Shown here: positions 33,401 through 42,699 of the stretch, in pieces
How the letters are laid out: every line of letters begins with the position of its first letter
Position numbering within the stretch: position 1 is the first letter of the stretch
Source of the DNA: Alteromonas salexigens
Lineage (GTDB): Bacteria > Pseudomonadota > Gammaproteobacteria > Enterobacterales > Alteromonadaceae
Assembly: GCF_025628895.1 (NCBI RefSeq)
Contig: NZ_JAOTJC010000007.1
Coordinates: 248,001 to 312,000, forward strand
Reading direction: 5' to 3'
Length of the DNA stretch: 64,000 nucleotides
Notes under the pieces: model-generated
Databases searched by the model: none
What the model saw: the letters and a program-made list of their open reading frames with translations, nothing else
Told to the model about the DNA's origin: nothing
Made by a program: the position numbers and the translations under genes

Positions 33401-34272
33401 CCGCCACGGACCCCGGTATACACCGCGTTGCCGGTTTCGCCGCTCCATTCCAGCAAGCTGCGCTCGAAGTTCACGTGCACCCGGCTTAACGCACTGTTTT
33501 TTACTTCACTCCAGACTTCGAAGTTGGCCCGGCTTTGCGAGAGTGGCCGCTGAATTTTCAGCCACTCGCTGACCCACGGCGAAATATCCAAATCTTCTGC
33601 TTTCGCATAGAAGAGACCCTCGAGATTGTCCTTGTCACCGTAAAGGTCGAGAAGAAACGAGGCCGAATTACTGGAGACATCCCGCACCTGAATAGATCCG
33701 CGCCCCTGGTGGCGGTTGCCCTGGTTAATCCACGACAAGGCTTCCAGGTCAAAGGTCTGGGGTTTACCGTTACGGGTGAGCGTTACCTCTCCCTGATGCA
33801 GAGAAAACTGCTGGAGCTGTTCAAGAAACAAATGCTGCAGGGCGTCGACTACCGGGTAATCACTGTCCGATGCCCCTTCCAGACGTTCGGCGTCAATATC
33901 AAGTTTCAGACCTACCAGTTCGAAGCGCCGGGAGGAAACCACTTGCTGGGCCAGCGAGGACCAGAAATCCAGCTCTACATACACTTCATCGATTTCCAGC
34001 GCGACCGGCGAGGAGGCGCTTTTGGCCAGTTCAACCTTATTCAGTACTACGCTGGGACCGTTGCTTTGCCATACGGCGTGGACACTGTTTATCGACAGGT
34101 CTACCCCGTAACGCTGGTTTACGTAGTCTTCAAGCAGGTATTTTTTGTGCTCTATATGGGGCAGTGCGTAGCGCATGACGCTGAGCAATACAGCAAACAG
34201 CACCAGCAGTGCGGCCAGGGTCAGCCACAACTTTTTAACCAGCCAGGTTGTCACTGTGCTTAGTTTAGTCAC
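30385..34272 (-). CDS. yhdP: AsmA-like inner-membrane protein YhdP
   Basis: YhdP is a very large AsmA/TamB-type protein that spans the periplasm and carries phospholipid to the outer membrane, working beside TamB and YdbH. The 1295-residue length is close to the E. coli protein (about 1270). One membrane helix is at about 15-35 (LWLTLAALLVLFAVLLSV). The rest is a repeating beta-strand groove (many D/N-rich strands), with a typical C-terminal end that includes KLNYNVSFAPNVTGNLPFLV. It lies directly downstream of rng with a 16-base gap. Confidence 0.93.
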   Translation of the reverse strand: MTKLSTVTTWLVKKLWLTLAALLVLFAVLLSVMRYALPHIEHKKYLLEDYVNQRYGVDLSINSVHAVWQSNGPSVVLNKVELAKSASSPVALEIDEVYVELDFWSSLAQQVVSSRRFELVGLKLDIDAERLEGASDSDYPVVDALQHLFLEQLQQFSLHQGEVTLTRNGKPQTFDLEALSWINQGNRHQGRGSIQVRDVSSNSASFLLDLYGDKDNLEGLFYAKAEDLDISPWVSEWLKIQRPLSQSRANFEVWSEVKNSALSRVHVNFERSLLEWSGETGNAVYTGVRGGSIQALPVNDDWNLRVDQLILDSNRQTLVTDLVGKLSPDGELLLNTVKPVAINPFSMLLPLFSSDTSVAQVDAMQPEGQLATLQLQWTPAGPAVAAKLLDVSWSQAELIPGLSSLDVDVYWSHNQGSIRLASHNSTLETDNLLSDNLSVDKLSADIYVYAAGEGDERAWWVETPNLSLETNKLSLHQQARYDVQSGALQSITQVNPLALNEVGNLLPEPLMGEKTTAYLRDAFVGEGNIEHARILWDGQASDFPFTDNSGIFQAIVGISDADFQFSPDWPGLTALDLSLKFENDGLVIASCSGKLQQVDVTNMRAEIPTLSASSTLTIDATGTGSAEDVTALMVNSMLRDSLGSLLTDSLQVTGDLTTSLSLAIPFNGDKPIARGTATLNDNNIYVVPTQMAFTQASGDIHFNNDKVEFSGLQAKLLEQPVTLEMDGYGEDDRYMVALGLQGKWSVAPLSNRFNPALGNYLGGESDWQAQVSLQIPKDGFSYTATVTAPLTGIGSALPAPFNKQAGQPMMLSVSSEGNQHTSTIAASLGEQVRFDGILPHQEFQFSRAHLALGNSDFVGLGVGFSISAVLDKIDVGSWYKTIEMLIGGSSEGEGGLFGVPERIFANTGELTFAGQTLNDVAVTAKQVNNNWLLDVNAEQARATINLYDQWLQRGIEIEADYLSLAQWESNEDATAQSWNADTLPPVYFHCQQCSLLGRDLGEVTLDVTRAPDGMIVRQAKAEGRHGTLLASGKWLFNNHVNQTHMTGTLRSDDVGAMLSEYGIDSGIKDSEADIDFDLHWPQSPMDFTLASVTGDIHWGLTDGYLTEISDQGSRIFTLFSLNSLVRKLSLDFRDVFAKGFFYDEMGGSLTITDGKAFTDDTEIDGGAGEIEIQGYTDLVAKKLNYNVSFAPNVTGNLPFLVYFLATPQTALAALAIDQVLTSAKVISNVNYHVTGTISEPVINEIGRDSKDIELPAKATPPAQEQGAPLNEDDLQRFNMEVRDGRAGSDTNDIDA

Positions 34273-34288
34273 CTTTCGCCTTCTATCG

Positions 34289-35755
34289 TCACATCATGAC
34301 TACGTCGTATTTATCCTGGTTGTACAGGGGTTCGGTCTGCACTTTGATTTGCTTTGAAACGAAGACTTCCAGTTCCGCCAGCATGTGTGATTCTTCGCCC
34401 ATCAGCGCTTCCGACACTTTGGGAGAGGCATAGACCACGAACTTATCGGCATCGTACGCCCGGTTCACCCGCACGATTTCACGCATGATTTCAAAACAGA
34501 TGGTTTCTACGGTTTTCACCGTGCCCCGCCCCTTGCACACCGGGCACTCACCGCACAGGATATGTTCCAGGCTTTCGCGGGTGCGCTTGCGGGTCATTTC
34601 AATCAGACCCAGCGCCGTAAAGCCATGGATATTGATTTTGGCGCGGTCTTTACTGGTGGCAACCTCCAGACTATGTAAGACCCGTCGTTTATGATCCGGT
34701 TCCACCATATCGATGAAATCAATAAGGATCATGCCACCCAGATTCCGCAACCGTAGCTGCCTGGCGATAGCCGCCGTGGCTTCGGTATTGGTGTTGAAGA
34801 TGGTTTCTTCCAGATTACGGTGCCCTACAAACGCACCGGTATTAATATCAATGGTGGTCATGGCCTCGGTCTGATCGATAATCAGGTAGCCGCCGGATTT
34901 CAAATCTACCCGCCGTTCCAGGGCGCGCTGCCCTTCGTTTTCCACATCGTAAAGGTCAAAGATGGGACGGTCACCGCGGTAGTATTCCAGCTTGCCGTTC
35001 ATCTCCGGCACGTACTCTTTGGTGAATTCATCCAGCTCCTGATAGGAGAGCTTGGAGTCAATGCGGATCCGGTCGAGCTCGGTGCCGACAAAGTCCCGCA
35101 GCACCCGCCGGGCCAGCGGTAAATCTTCGTACAGGACATTGGACTTGCGCTTTTTCAGACGTGACTGAATTTTATTCCACAACCGGCGTAAAAACTCCGC
35201 ATCCTGGGTAAGTTCCCGTTTACTGACGCCCTCGGCGGCGGTACGTAAGATAAACCCACCTGCTTCGTCACAAAGTTCCTGGACCAGGGCTTTCAGACGA
35301 TCCCGCTCAGTTTCATCTTCGATGCGCTGGGAGACACCCACGTGGGTCACGCTGGGCATAAATACCAGGTAACGTGACGGGATGGTGATATCTGTGGTCA
35401 ACCGGGCGCCTTTGGTGCCAATGGGATCTTTGACCACCTGAACCACAATATCCTGACCGTCTCTGACCAGCTCACGGATATCCTGCTTTTCAATGTGACT
35501 GGCCGAGACCTCTTCTACTACCTCATTGTGGATCACAATGTCGGAGGCGTGCAGAAATGCCGCTTTATCCAGCCCGATGTCGACAAAGGCCGCTTGCATA
35601 CCGGGCAGCACCCGGGACACTTTGCCGCGATAGATATTCCCCACCAGGCCACGCTTGGTGTGCCGCTCAACATGAATTTCCTGCAGAATGCCGTTTTCTA
35701 TCAGAGCAACACGGGATTCCGATGGTGTGACGTTTATCAGCAGTTCTGCACTCAC
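34289..35755 (-). CDS. rng: Ribonuclease G
   Basis: RNase G cuts 5' monophosphate RNAs and matures the 5' end of 16S rRNA. The 488-residue protein has the S1 domain near the N-terminus (GNIYRGKVSRVLPGMQAAFVDIG), the RNase E/G catalytic domain with IDTIDINTGAFVG-type residues (TTIDINTGAFVGHRN) and FIDM, and the zinc-link Cys pair in CGECPVCKGRG. It lacks the long C-terminal scaffold of RNase E. Its start overlaps the maf stop by 4 bases. Confidence 0.96.
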   Translation of the reverse strand: MSAELLINVTPSESRVALIENGILQEIHVERHTKRGLVGNIYRGKVSRVLPGMQAAFVDIGLDKAAFLHASDIVIHNEVVEEVSASHIEKQDIRELVRDGQDIVVQVVKDPIGTKGARLTTDITIPSRYLVFMPSVTHVGVSQRIEDETERDRLKALVQELCDEAGGFILRTAAEGVSKRELTQDAEFLRRLWNKIQSRLKKRKSNVLYEDLPLARRVLRDFVGTELDRIRIDSKLSYQELDEFTKEYVPEMNGKLEYYRGDRPIFDLYDVENEGQRALERRVDLKSGGYLIIDQTEAMTTIDINTGAFVGHRNLEETIFNTNTEATAAIARQLRLRNLGGMILIDFIDMVEPDHKRRVLHSLEVATSKDRAKINIHGFTALGLIEMTRKRTRESLEHILCGECPVCKGRGTVKTVETICFEIMREIVRVNRAYDADKFVVYASPKVSEALMGEESHMLAELEVFVSKQIKVQTEPLYNQDKYDVVMM

Positions 35756-36336
35756 AACTGTACTCCAAAGCGTGATAGTAAGAGCCGGGTTTCATAGAGT
35801 GGCAGGCCGACCACAGCGCTGGCACTGCCTTCGATAGCTTTAACAAACTGTCCGCCAATGCCCTGGATAGCATAGCTACCGGCTTTGTCTGACGGTTCAC
35901 CCGTCTGCCAGTAGCGCACAATATCCTCATCGGTAAGGGGAGCAAATTCCACCTTGGTCCGAATACATTCGGTAACCTCTTCGTTGCAGTCACGGGCACT
36001 GATGGCCGTAAGCACATCATGCGTACGTCCTGAGAGAGCCTGCAGCATACGCCGGCTGTCGGCCAAATCCCGGGGTTTGCCCAGGCTTTCGCCATCCAGG
36101 GCAATTAACGTATCGGAGGCCAGTACCACATGGTTTGTCTGCTCGTCGTCATCCAGCAAAGCAAACGCTGCCCGGGCTTTTTCGCTGGCCAGCCGGGTCA
36201 CCTGCGTGAGCGGGCTTTCCTCACCCTGCCGGGATTCATCGATGTCCACCGGTCTGACCGTATGCGCAATGCCTAGCTGGTTGAGTAAGGCTGTGCGGCG
36301 GGGTGACGCCGAGGCCAGTATGAGCGATTTTGACAT
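35752..36336 (-). CDS. Maf-type nucleotide pyrophosphatase (YhdE)
   Basis: A 194-residue Maf protein. It has the signature LASASPRRTALLNQLG at the N-terminus, the catalytic Asp region VVLASDTLIALDGESLGKP, and GSYAIQGIGGQFVKAIEGS near the C-terminus. The YhdE branch hydrolyses dTTP, UTP and modified pyrimidine nucleotides to monophosphates. It sits between mreD and rng as in E. coli, which supports the YhdE subgroup. The stop overlaps the rng start. Confidence 0.93.
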   Translation of the reverse strand: MSKSLILASASPRRTALLNQLGIAHTVRPVDIDESRQGEESPLTQVTRLASEKARAAFALLDDDEQTNHVVLASDTLIALDGESLGKPRDLADSRRMLQALSGRTHDVLTAISARDCNEEVTECIRTKVEFAPLTDEDIVRYWQTGEPSDKAGSYAIQGIGGQFVKAIEGSASAVVGLPLYETRLLLSRFGVQL

Positions 36337-36350
36337 TCCACACTCCTGAT

Positions 36351-36833
36351 TCAGGTTACACGCAGCTGGCGTCTTGCTTTACGCAAAATCCAAAAGATCC
36401 AGGGCCACAATACCATTGACGTGAGCACCGGCCATAAATAGGCAAACTGAAAGTATACGTCGGTCAGCAAATGCTGTAGCCAGAACACCACTAAATGATA
36501 CAAGGCGCTGAGCAAGCCGATAATGATGGCCTGCTGCCACACAGAGTAGTTGCGCAGACGCTGATAATTCGCTGCCAGTACATACACGGAGACGCTCAGC
36601 GCCAGACTGTGGATGCCCAGCGCCGTACCCAGCAGAATATCCAGGGCGATGCCACACAGAAAGGCAATGCCCACATTGACCCGGTGGGGAAGTGCCATGG
36701 CCCAGTAAGCCAGCACAATCAGCACCCAGTCAGGACGATACATATCAACCTGAATGGGTAGCGGCATGATTTGCAGCACCAGCGCGATGATAATACTAAA
36801 GAAAATAGCGTAATGACGGGTTTTTACTATCAC
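36351..36833 (-). CDS. mreD: Rod-shape protein MreD
   Basis: MreD is an integral membrane part of the elongasome that builds the lateral wall. The 160-residue protein has five or so hydrophobic segments (YAIFFSIIIALVLQIMPL, WVLIVLAYWAMALP, IALDILLGTALGIHSLAL) and the family-typical 'PDWVLIVLAYW' block. It overlaps the mreC stop by 4 bases and is followed by maf. Confidence 0.93.
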   Translation of the reverse strand: MIVKTRHYAIFFSIIIALVLQIMPLPIQVDMYRPDWVLIVLAYWAMALPHRVNVGIAFLCGIALDILLGTALGIHSLALSVSVYVLAANYQRLRNYSVWQQAIIIGLLSALYHLVVFWLQHLLTDVYFQFAYLWPVLTSMVLWPWIFWILRKARRQLRVT

Positions 36834-37714
36834 GGCGAGTCCTCTTGCGCGGTGTCGCTGACCGGCGCGGTGGTGTTTTCTGACTTGGACTCATTCTCAT
36901 GTGGCCATAACAGCAACATGTAACGCAACCGATTTAACCGCGCCAGCGGCCGTGCTTTAACACGGGCAAACGGGCGGCTTTCATCACGCACCACTTCGGT
37001 CACCCGCGCTACCGGATAGCCTTCCGGAAACACCTTGCCGAGACCGGAAGACATCAGCAAATCACCTTCCCTCACATCCACACTATGCGGCACATGCTCC
37101 AGAAACAGCTCGTCCAGCGACCCACTGCCGGCGGCAATAAAACGAATATTATTGCGCACCGAGCGCACCGGAATGGCGTGGGTGAGATCCGATATCAGCA
37201 GCACCCGGCTATTGGTGGTGCCGACTTCCATCACCTGCCCCACAATTCCGCGGTCATCCAGCACCGATTGTGACATGTACACGCCATCGATAGCGCCTTT
37301 GTTAATCACCACCTGCTGGCTAAACGGATTATTATCTACCGCCATCAGTTCACCCACCATGCGCCGCACCTGCGGTCTCACTGGGGCATCGAGTAACTGA
37401 CGTAATTGCGCGTTCTCACTTTCCAGGATTTCAAAGCGTTGCAGCCGCTCGCTCATTTTTACCACCTGGTTGGTGAGGCGCTTGTTTTCTTCTATCAGAT
37501 GTTGCTGCGAGGTGAGACGTTCCGCGGATTCGCTTAACAGTACACTGGGCAAATTGGCCAGGTATTGCAGCGGGCTCATAAATGAATTCAGATAGACACG
37601 GGTTGACTTAAAGCCGTCCAGCTTGTGGTCGACAAAAATCAACAAAACCGACAGGGCTACTGCGAGCGCAAGTCGGTTATTCAGTGAGGGGCCACGAGTG
37701 AAAATGGTATCCAT
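36830..37714 (-). CDS. mreC: Rod-shape protein MreC
   Basis: MreC is a single-pass membrane protein that links the MreB filament to periplasmic wall synthases. The 294-residue protein has an N-terminal membrane helix (LALAVALSVLLIFVDHKL), a coiled coil at about 60-95 (RLTNQVVKMSERLQRFEIL) and two beta domains with the GAIDGVYMSQSVLDDRGIVG and LLMSSGLGKVFPEGYPVARV blocks. Start and stop positions agree with family length. A terminator-like hairpin lies in the short gap after mreB. Confidence 0.94.
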   Translation of the reverse strand: MDTIFTRGPSLNNRLALAVALSVLLIFVDHKLDGFKSTRVYLNSFMSPLQYLANLPSVLLSESAERLTSQQHLIEENKRLTNQVVKMSERLQRFEILESENAQLRQLLDAPVRPQVRRMVGELMAVDNNPFSQQVVINKGAIDGVYMSQSVLDDRGIVGQVMEVGTTNSRVLLISDLTHAIPVRSVRNNIRFIAAGSGSLDELFLEHVPHSVDVREGDLLMSSGLGKVFPEGYPVARVTEVVRDESRPFARVKARPLARLNRLRYMLLLWPHENESKSENTTAPVSDTAQEDSP

Positions 37715-37719
37715 ATTGG

Positions 37720-37745
37720 AAAAAAGGGCGACTTAATGTCGCCCT
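37720..37745 (-). terminator. Partial terminator between mreB and mreC
   Basis: On the minus strand AGGGCGAC pairs with GTCGCCCT around ATTAA, followed by TTTTTCC. Its position after mreB would lower mreC-mreD expression relative to mreB. Confidence 0.75.
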
Positions 37746-37751
37746 GTCCTG

Positions 37752-38801
<1,050 letters not shown>

Positions 38802-38882
38802 TTAATTCCTGTAACTGTGCTCACGCGCGAGCTGGAGATGAATGAATAGCGCATGCAGCGTGAAGTCGATGGTCGTTCACAC

Positions 38883-38911
38883 ACTTTAACAATGGGGGCT
38901 ATTTTCAGCAA
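38883..38911 (-). promoter_or_regulatory. Likely promoter of mreB
   Basis: On the minus strand TTGCTG (38911-38906), 17 bases and TAAAGT (38888-38883), about 90 bases before the mreB start. Read by eye. Confidence 0.45.
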
Positions 38912-39005
38912 GTAAACAGCCGCGCTAAGGCAATAAAAATAGGTGTTTTTTTCAAATATCGTCAGGTGTTCTAAACAGCACCCCAAAAGGCGTAGAAATA
39001 GCCGG

Positions 39006-39449
39006 TTACTGAGGCACGAATTCACTGTCGGTGACGGTATGACTAACCCAGCCGTCACGGGTCTGGCACTGGCCGGTACTTTCTAACCGGTACAGGTGAT
39101 AATTCACGCCCCCGTTATCCACCACCGTCGTGGTGCATCGCGCCTGATAACTGCACAACTGCAGGCCGTGGATATTCGTGAAACTGGCCGAACTATTAAT
39201 GGTGGTGTTGCAGGTGGCGGGGGAAGCGCCAATCGGCAGCGCGGTAGCCGCAATATGACCCAGGCCACTGCGTGCCGCCATGTGCGCGCGGGTGCCGACC
39301 ACATCATGCACGACCGATTGCGAGGCCGATGAGATCATAGTGACCAGCGTAATGCCCAGCAACGATAGCACAATAATCACAAACAACGACATCACCAGCA
39401 TGCTGCCGCTCTGACGGGCCTTCGGATGGTAATTACCGGCGGTAGCCAA
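39006..39449 (-). CDS. mshP: MSHA biogenesis protein MshP
   Basis: MshP is a PilX-like minor component of the MSHA pilus. The 147-residue protein has the short basic head (KARQSGSMLVMSLFVIIVLSLLGI), which is a type IV pilin-like membrane segment without the classical FTLIEL. Two or three Cys pairs follow in the globular part. It overlaps the mshO stop by 17 bases. It is the last msh gene here; mshQ, the large gene that usually follows in vibrios, is missing, and mreB comes next. Confidence 0.85.
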   Translation of the reverse strand: MATAGNYHPKARQSGSMLVMSLFVIIVLSLLGITLVTMISSASQSVVHDVVGTRAHMAARSGLGHIAATALPIGASPATCNTTINSSASFTNIHGLQLCSYQARCTTTVVDNGGVNYHLYRLESTGQCQTRDGWVSHTVTDSEFVPQ

Positions 39450-40281
39450 GACGTACCTCCCTATGCCAGTTCAGAGTTTCCTGGTCCTGCTGAACCTGCA
39501 GTCTCAGTTGCACCGCAGCGTCACGTTCCGCGGTCGCGGGAATGTAAACAAAGGGGTCACTAGCCGAGGCACCCAGAGACGGATTAGCTGATAAGGTGTT
39601 GACGACATTGGTGGTCAGTCGGGGGTAGGACAGACTGCCACTGGCCTGGGTAGTCCCTATGTCATTGTCAAAGCGAACCAGGGTATTGTTAAGTACACAG
39701 TAGTTCACTGAGCCATCCACGAAGTAGAGTTTGGAATCAGGCGACTCTCCCGCAAAGGCACTATTGACAGTTATCTGGATTATGTCGTCGCTGTCATCGC
39801 GGGTAGCACAGCTTCCGTCGCCATCGTCGTGACACTGGGTTATTTCCTGAACCTTGTTATTGGATGCGTTATACACATCGGCGCTCGATTCAGGGTTTAC
39901 CACCATAGCGGTGCCTGGCTGCACCACATATACGTTACCCCGGGCATCTACCGGAAATACAGCATCCACCACGGTGTCGGTACTGGGCTGAAGGGGAAGG
40001 TTGGTATAATGCGTCGAAAACAGGGCCGGCACGAACTCAATGCAATGCTGGCTGGCGTTCCCGCCTATTCGCACGCTTCCCGGTACCGCCGCTTGTAACT
40101 CCCGGGCCATTCTTTCAATCGCGAATCGTGAGGACGTTAACAGTTTGTCGCGGGTTACAACATCAATATACACCTGCATGGAGCTACTGACAAAGCTCCC
40201 TGTCCCCACGCCGACGATGCCTAACACGAGGATTACCGCCACCAGTTCAATCAGTGTAAAGCCGGTATTTTTACTTCCCAT
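39433..40281 (-). CDS. mshO: MSHA minor pilin MshO
   Basis: A prepilin-like minor subunit. The leader MGSKNTG is followed by FTLIELVAVILVLGIVGVGTGSF, so prepilin peptidase would cut after the Gly. The start ATG 40281 overlaps the mshD stop as TGATG; a GTG 12 bases upstream is less likely. The globular part has two Cys pairs (SQHCIEFV, and CHDDGDGSC). The 282-residue size and position between mshD and mshP match the MshO family. Confidence 0.88.
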   Translation of the reverse strand: MGSKNTGFTLIELVAVILVLGIVGVGTGSFVSSSMQVYIDVVTRDKLLTSSRFAIERMARELQAAVPGSVRIGGNASQHCIEFVPALFSTHYTNLPLQPSTDTVVDAVFPVDARGNVYVVQPGTAMVVNPESSADVYNASNNKVQEITQCHDDGDGSCATRDDSDDIIQITVNSAFAGESPDSKLYFVDGSVNYCVLNNTLVRFDNDIGTTQASGSLSYPRLTTNVVNTLSANPSLGASASDPFVYIPATAERDAAVQLRLQVQQDQETLNWHREVRLGYRR

Positions 40282-40832
40282 CAGTGATTCCACCTGTGGG
40301 CTGTAAATGAAATAGCTTCATTGAGGGGCGTAGTCACCGTGACGCTGACCAACTTAACATTCCCAGTATAAGCGCCGCTCCCATCACGCACACCATCAAG
40401 GTTGTCGTCATAGAATACCTGCACCGCCACCGCAAATCCTGCAAATGCTGCGTTGCCACCGGCTGAAACCGCCTGGCCACGGCTATCCTGTATGCTGGAG
40501 CCACTCACACTCAGGCCATGAAAATCGTCCACATCATCGAAGTTACTTCGGGTTTCGCCGCTGTCCGGCCCTAACCCACTGCTGGGGGTGCAGGGCGTAG
40601 CTTCATTACACCGTGACCCGGGCGCACTCGCAGCTGAGTTTTCATCAAACCGCGTCCGCATAATTTCTTGTAGCAGGGATTCGGCCAGATGACTGGCCCG
40701 GGACTGGACCACAGGATCGACGCTGCGGCTTGCCTGTGACATCACCAGGTTTACCACAATGACAATCACAATACTGAACACCACCATGCCGGCGACCAGC
40801 TCAATGAGAGTAAAGCCTCTGTCAGCACGCAT
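40281..40832 (-). CDS. mshD: MSHA minor pilin MshD
   Basis: A prepilin-like protein read from ATG 40832 (MRADRG, then FTLIELVAGMVVFSIVIVIVV). A longer frame to 40877 lacks a pilin leader. The globular part has a CNEATPC loop and the GRCNEATPCTPSSG-like acidic 'DDVDDFHGLSVSG' segment typical of MshD, with 183 residues in all. It overlaps mshC by 11 bases upstream and mshO by one base downstream. Confidence 0.85.
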   Translation of the reverse strand: MRADRGFTLIELVAGMVVFSIVIVIVVNLVMSQASRSVDPVVQSRASHLAESLLQEIMRTRFDENSAASAPGSRCNEATPCTPSSGLGPDSGETRSNFDDVDDFHGLSVSGSSIQDSRGQAVSAGGNAAFAGFAVAVQVFYDDNLDGVRDGSGAYTGNVKLVSVTVTTPLNEAISFTAHRWNH

Positions 40833-41382
40833 AAATAAAGCCTTCCCGCTCCACACACACTGACGCAGTATCGGCACCGGTAAAGGTTACCTCACAACCG
40901 GAAAGACAATTGAAATTGTTAGTTAACGGACGGCCAAGGTTGGTAAAGCCCATAAAGGTAATTTGTCCGCGGCCTTCCCGAGTTGCCATAGTGACGCTTT
41001 CGCCGCTAATTTCGGCTGAGTTGGCTTGTAAGTAATCGGGCGCGCGCAGCGCAATAGAAAGAGAGCACGATGAGCTTTCCTGCCCGGCACTATAATTACT
41101 GGTGGACGGACCAAATGCCGGACTGCTGCCGTTTTGGAATACCAGCTGGTAGCAAAAACCCGCTCTGTCATCCTGCATAGCACGGTATTGCATATGCCGT
41201 AGCGAGGAAATTAAGCGTTGCTGAAGGGTATATTCGGTGTACCCGGTATTGTCCTGAAACCGCGCTGCGGCGGTCACCGCGATGACGGCAATGACGAGGA
41301 GGGTTACCACTAACTCAATCAGTGTAAATCCCACCTGCTGGCTGAATTTACACTGATGAGAAAGCCCGGTAGCGGGCTTCAT
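40822..41382 (-). CDS. mshC: MSHA minor pilin MshC
   Basis: A prepilin-like protein. The leader MKPATGLSHQCKFSQQVG ends in Gly before FTLIELVVTLLVIAVIAVTAA. The globular region carries Cys residues and ends TASVCVEREGFIYAC, giving possible disulphides. The leader is long for a prepilin, and the start codon is directly followed by a hairpin (41362-41379), so a start at the GTG for Val17 is possible but would leave almost no leader. It follows mshA with a short gap. Confidence 0.85.
   Translation of the reverse strand: MKPATGLSHQCKFSQQVGFTLIELVVTLLVIAVIAVTAAARFQDNTGYTEYTLQQRLISSLRHMQYRAMQDDRAGFCYQLVFQNGSSPAFGPSTSNYSAGQESSSCSLSIALRAPDYLQANSAEISGESVTMATREGRGQITFMGFTNLGRPLTNNFNCLSGCEVTFTGADTASVCVEREGFIYAC
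41362..41379 (-). promoter_or_regulatory. Stem-loop across the mshC start, just after mshA
   Basis: On the minus strand AAGCCCG pairs with CGGGCTT around CTAC, followed by TCTC. It covers codons 2-7 of mshC. It could stop or slow polymerase, protect the 3' end of mshA RNA, or hide the mshC start, and so make mshA more abundant than its neighbours. Confidence 0.5.
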
Positions 41383-41399
41383 TACGCAGGTTGCTCTAA

Positions 41400-41918
41400 T
41401 TAGCAGCCGCTGTCTTCAATATCGTACGAAGGTGTTCTTCCTGCAGAGCTCGGTTCGGTATACAGCAAGTAACAACGGGTTGCCGCTGCGGTAGAATACG
41501 CGACGCCATTCGGTGTAATTGCGAATGTACCTGCAGGGGGAACGGTGGCTGTGCCTGTACCGGATCCGGCAGTAATATCCCAGTCGTCACTGCTAATTTC
41601 TACCCAGTTATCAACCCAGCTTATAGTGAGCATACTCTCCGCATCGGGGTAACCGAAGTCAGTCTGCACATCGCCGTTATCTAAGGTTACTTCAGTGGTG
41701 TTGTCACCTGCATTAGCATTGCGGTTTTCACCAGCCAGTGCGGATTTAGCATACACCAGCTGAGCGCCACCCTGGACTGCTGCTTTCAGGCCACCCAGTG
41801 TAGAGGCACGGGCATCGCTTTGAAAATCCACAAAACGGGGGGCAGCGGTGACCGCTAAAATTCCCAGAATCACTATTACTACAATTAATTCAATTAAAGT
41901 GAAACCACGGTTGCTCAT
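41400..41918 (-). CDS. mshA: MSHA major pilin MshA
   Basis: MshA is the main subunit of the pilus fibre. From ATG 41918 the leader is MSNRG, cut before FTLIELIVVIVILGILAVTAAPRFVDFQSDA, a standard type IVa pilin N-terminal helix. The C-terminal part has two Cys 20-some residues apart (TRCYLLYTE and IEDSGC), giving the usual D-loop disulphide. An excellent ribosome site (AGGAGA) precedes the ATG; the longer frame to 41945 would contain it. The 172-residue size is normal. It has its own leader of about 80 bases after mshB. Confidence 0.9.
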   Translation of the reverse strand: MSNRGFTLIELIVVIVILGILAVTAAPRFVDFQSDARASTLGGLKAAVQGGAQLVYAKSALAGENRNANAGDNTTEVTLDNGDVQTDFGYPDAESMLTISWVDNWVEISSDDWDITAGSGTGTATVPPAGTFAITPNGVAYSTAAATRCYLLYTEPSSAGRTPSYDIEDSGC

Positions 41919-42000
41919 TGTTCTTTCTCCTAAAAATCTTTCCAAAGTATCACATGCTCTTGGTCACTATTAAAGCAAACTTTAGTCTATTTTCTGATAC

Positions 42001-42621
42001 TTAGTTACGTGTAAAGGTTACTACCTGGCCAATACGCGGGTCATAAATAAAGCCGTTACCCACGGTATTATCACTCGGCGCTGCTGACTGGCTTTTGATT
42101 GTCTGACTCAGATAGTAATAACACACATCATTCCCGCCGACGCCGCCGCCCGAACTCAATGAAGTGAAGTAACGGAAGCCTTCAAACGGTTGTAACGAAA
42201 AATCTGAGGTAATGGTAGGTGCACTTTGCAGAATTAAATTAAAAATACTCACACAGTCTTGCACGGTAATGCTGGTGTCTTCGGTGCTGCTGTCGTTACT
42301 GAGCTGCCCGGTGGGATAGCCGGTATCCTGATCCACCCCTACGGTGACACCGTCCAGCACCACAAAGGTCTGGTTCGTCGCATTATTTTCCTGTGGACGG
42401 CCCTGCAACTCCCATTGTGCGCGAACCAGGCCTACGCCGGTAGCATAACCTCCCGCCACGCCCTCAACCGTGGCATCTTCGGCGTCTTCTGTCACATCCA
42501 GAAAACGGGGAATTGCCACAGCGGCTAACAGCCCCAGCAATACCACTACGATTACTAACTCGATAAGTGTAAAACCTCGCACACTTGCCGGGGCCATCAT
42601 TTGTTTGTTTGTAGAGTTCAC
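42001..42621 (-). CDS. mshB: MSHA pilin-like protein MshB
   Basis: A pilin-like subunit of 206 residues. The leader MNSTNKQMMAPASVRG is cut before FTLIELVIVVVLLGLLAAVAIPRFLDVTEDAEDA, which resembles MshA closely. Two Cys follow (VQDCVSIF and GNDVCYYYL), so one disulphide is likely. It lies after mshF and before mshA, its standard place in Vibrio and Shewanella. Confidence 0.88.
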   Translation of the reverse strand: MNSTNKQMMAPASVRGFTLIELVIVVVLLGLLAAVAIPRFLDVTEDAEDATVEGVAGGYATGVGLVRAQWELQGRPQENNATNQTFVVLDGVTVGVDQDTGYPTGQLSNDSSTEDTSITVQDCVSIFNLILQSAPTITSDFSLQPFEGFRYFTSLSSGGGVGGNDVCYYYLSQTIKSQSAAPSDNTVGNGFIYDPRIGQVVTFTRN

Positions 42622-42699
42622 AGCCTTCTCCTGCTTTATAGCTCAGCACAGGGCGTTGTTATGCACACTGCGCATTAATCTGGCATGCATTGCCAGACT

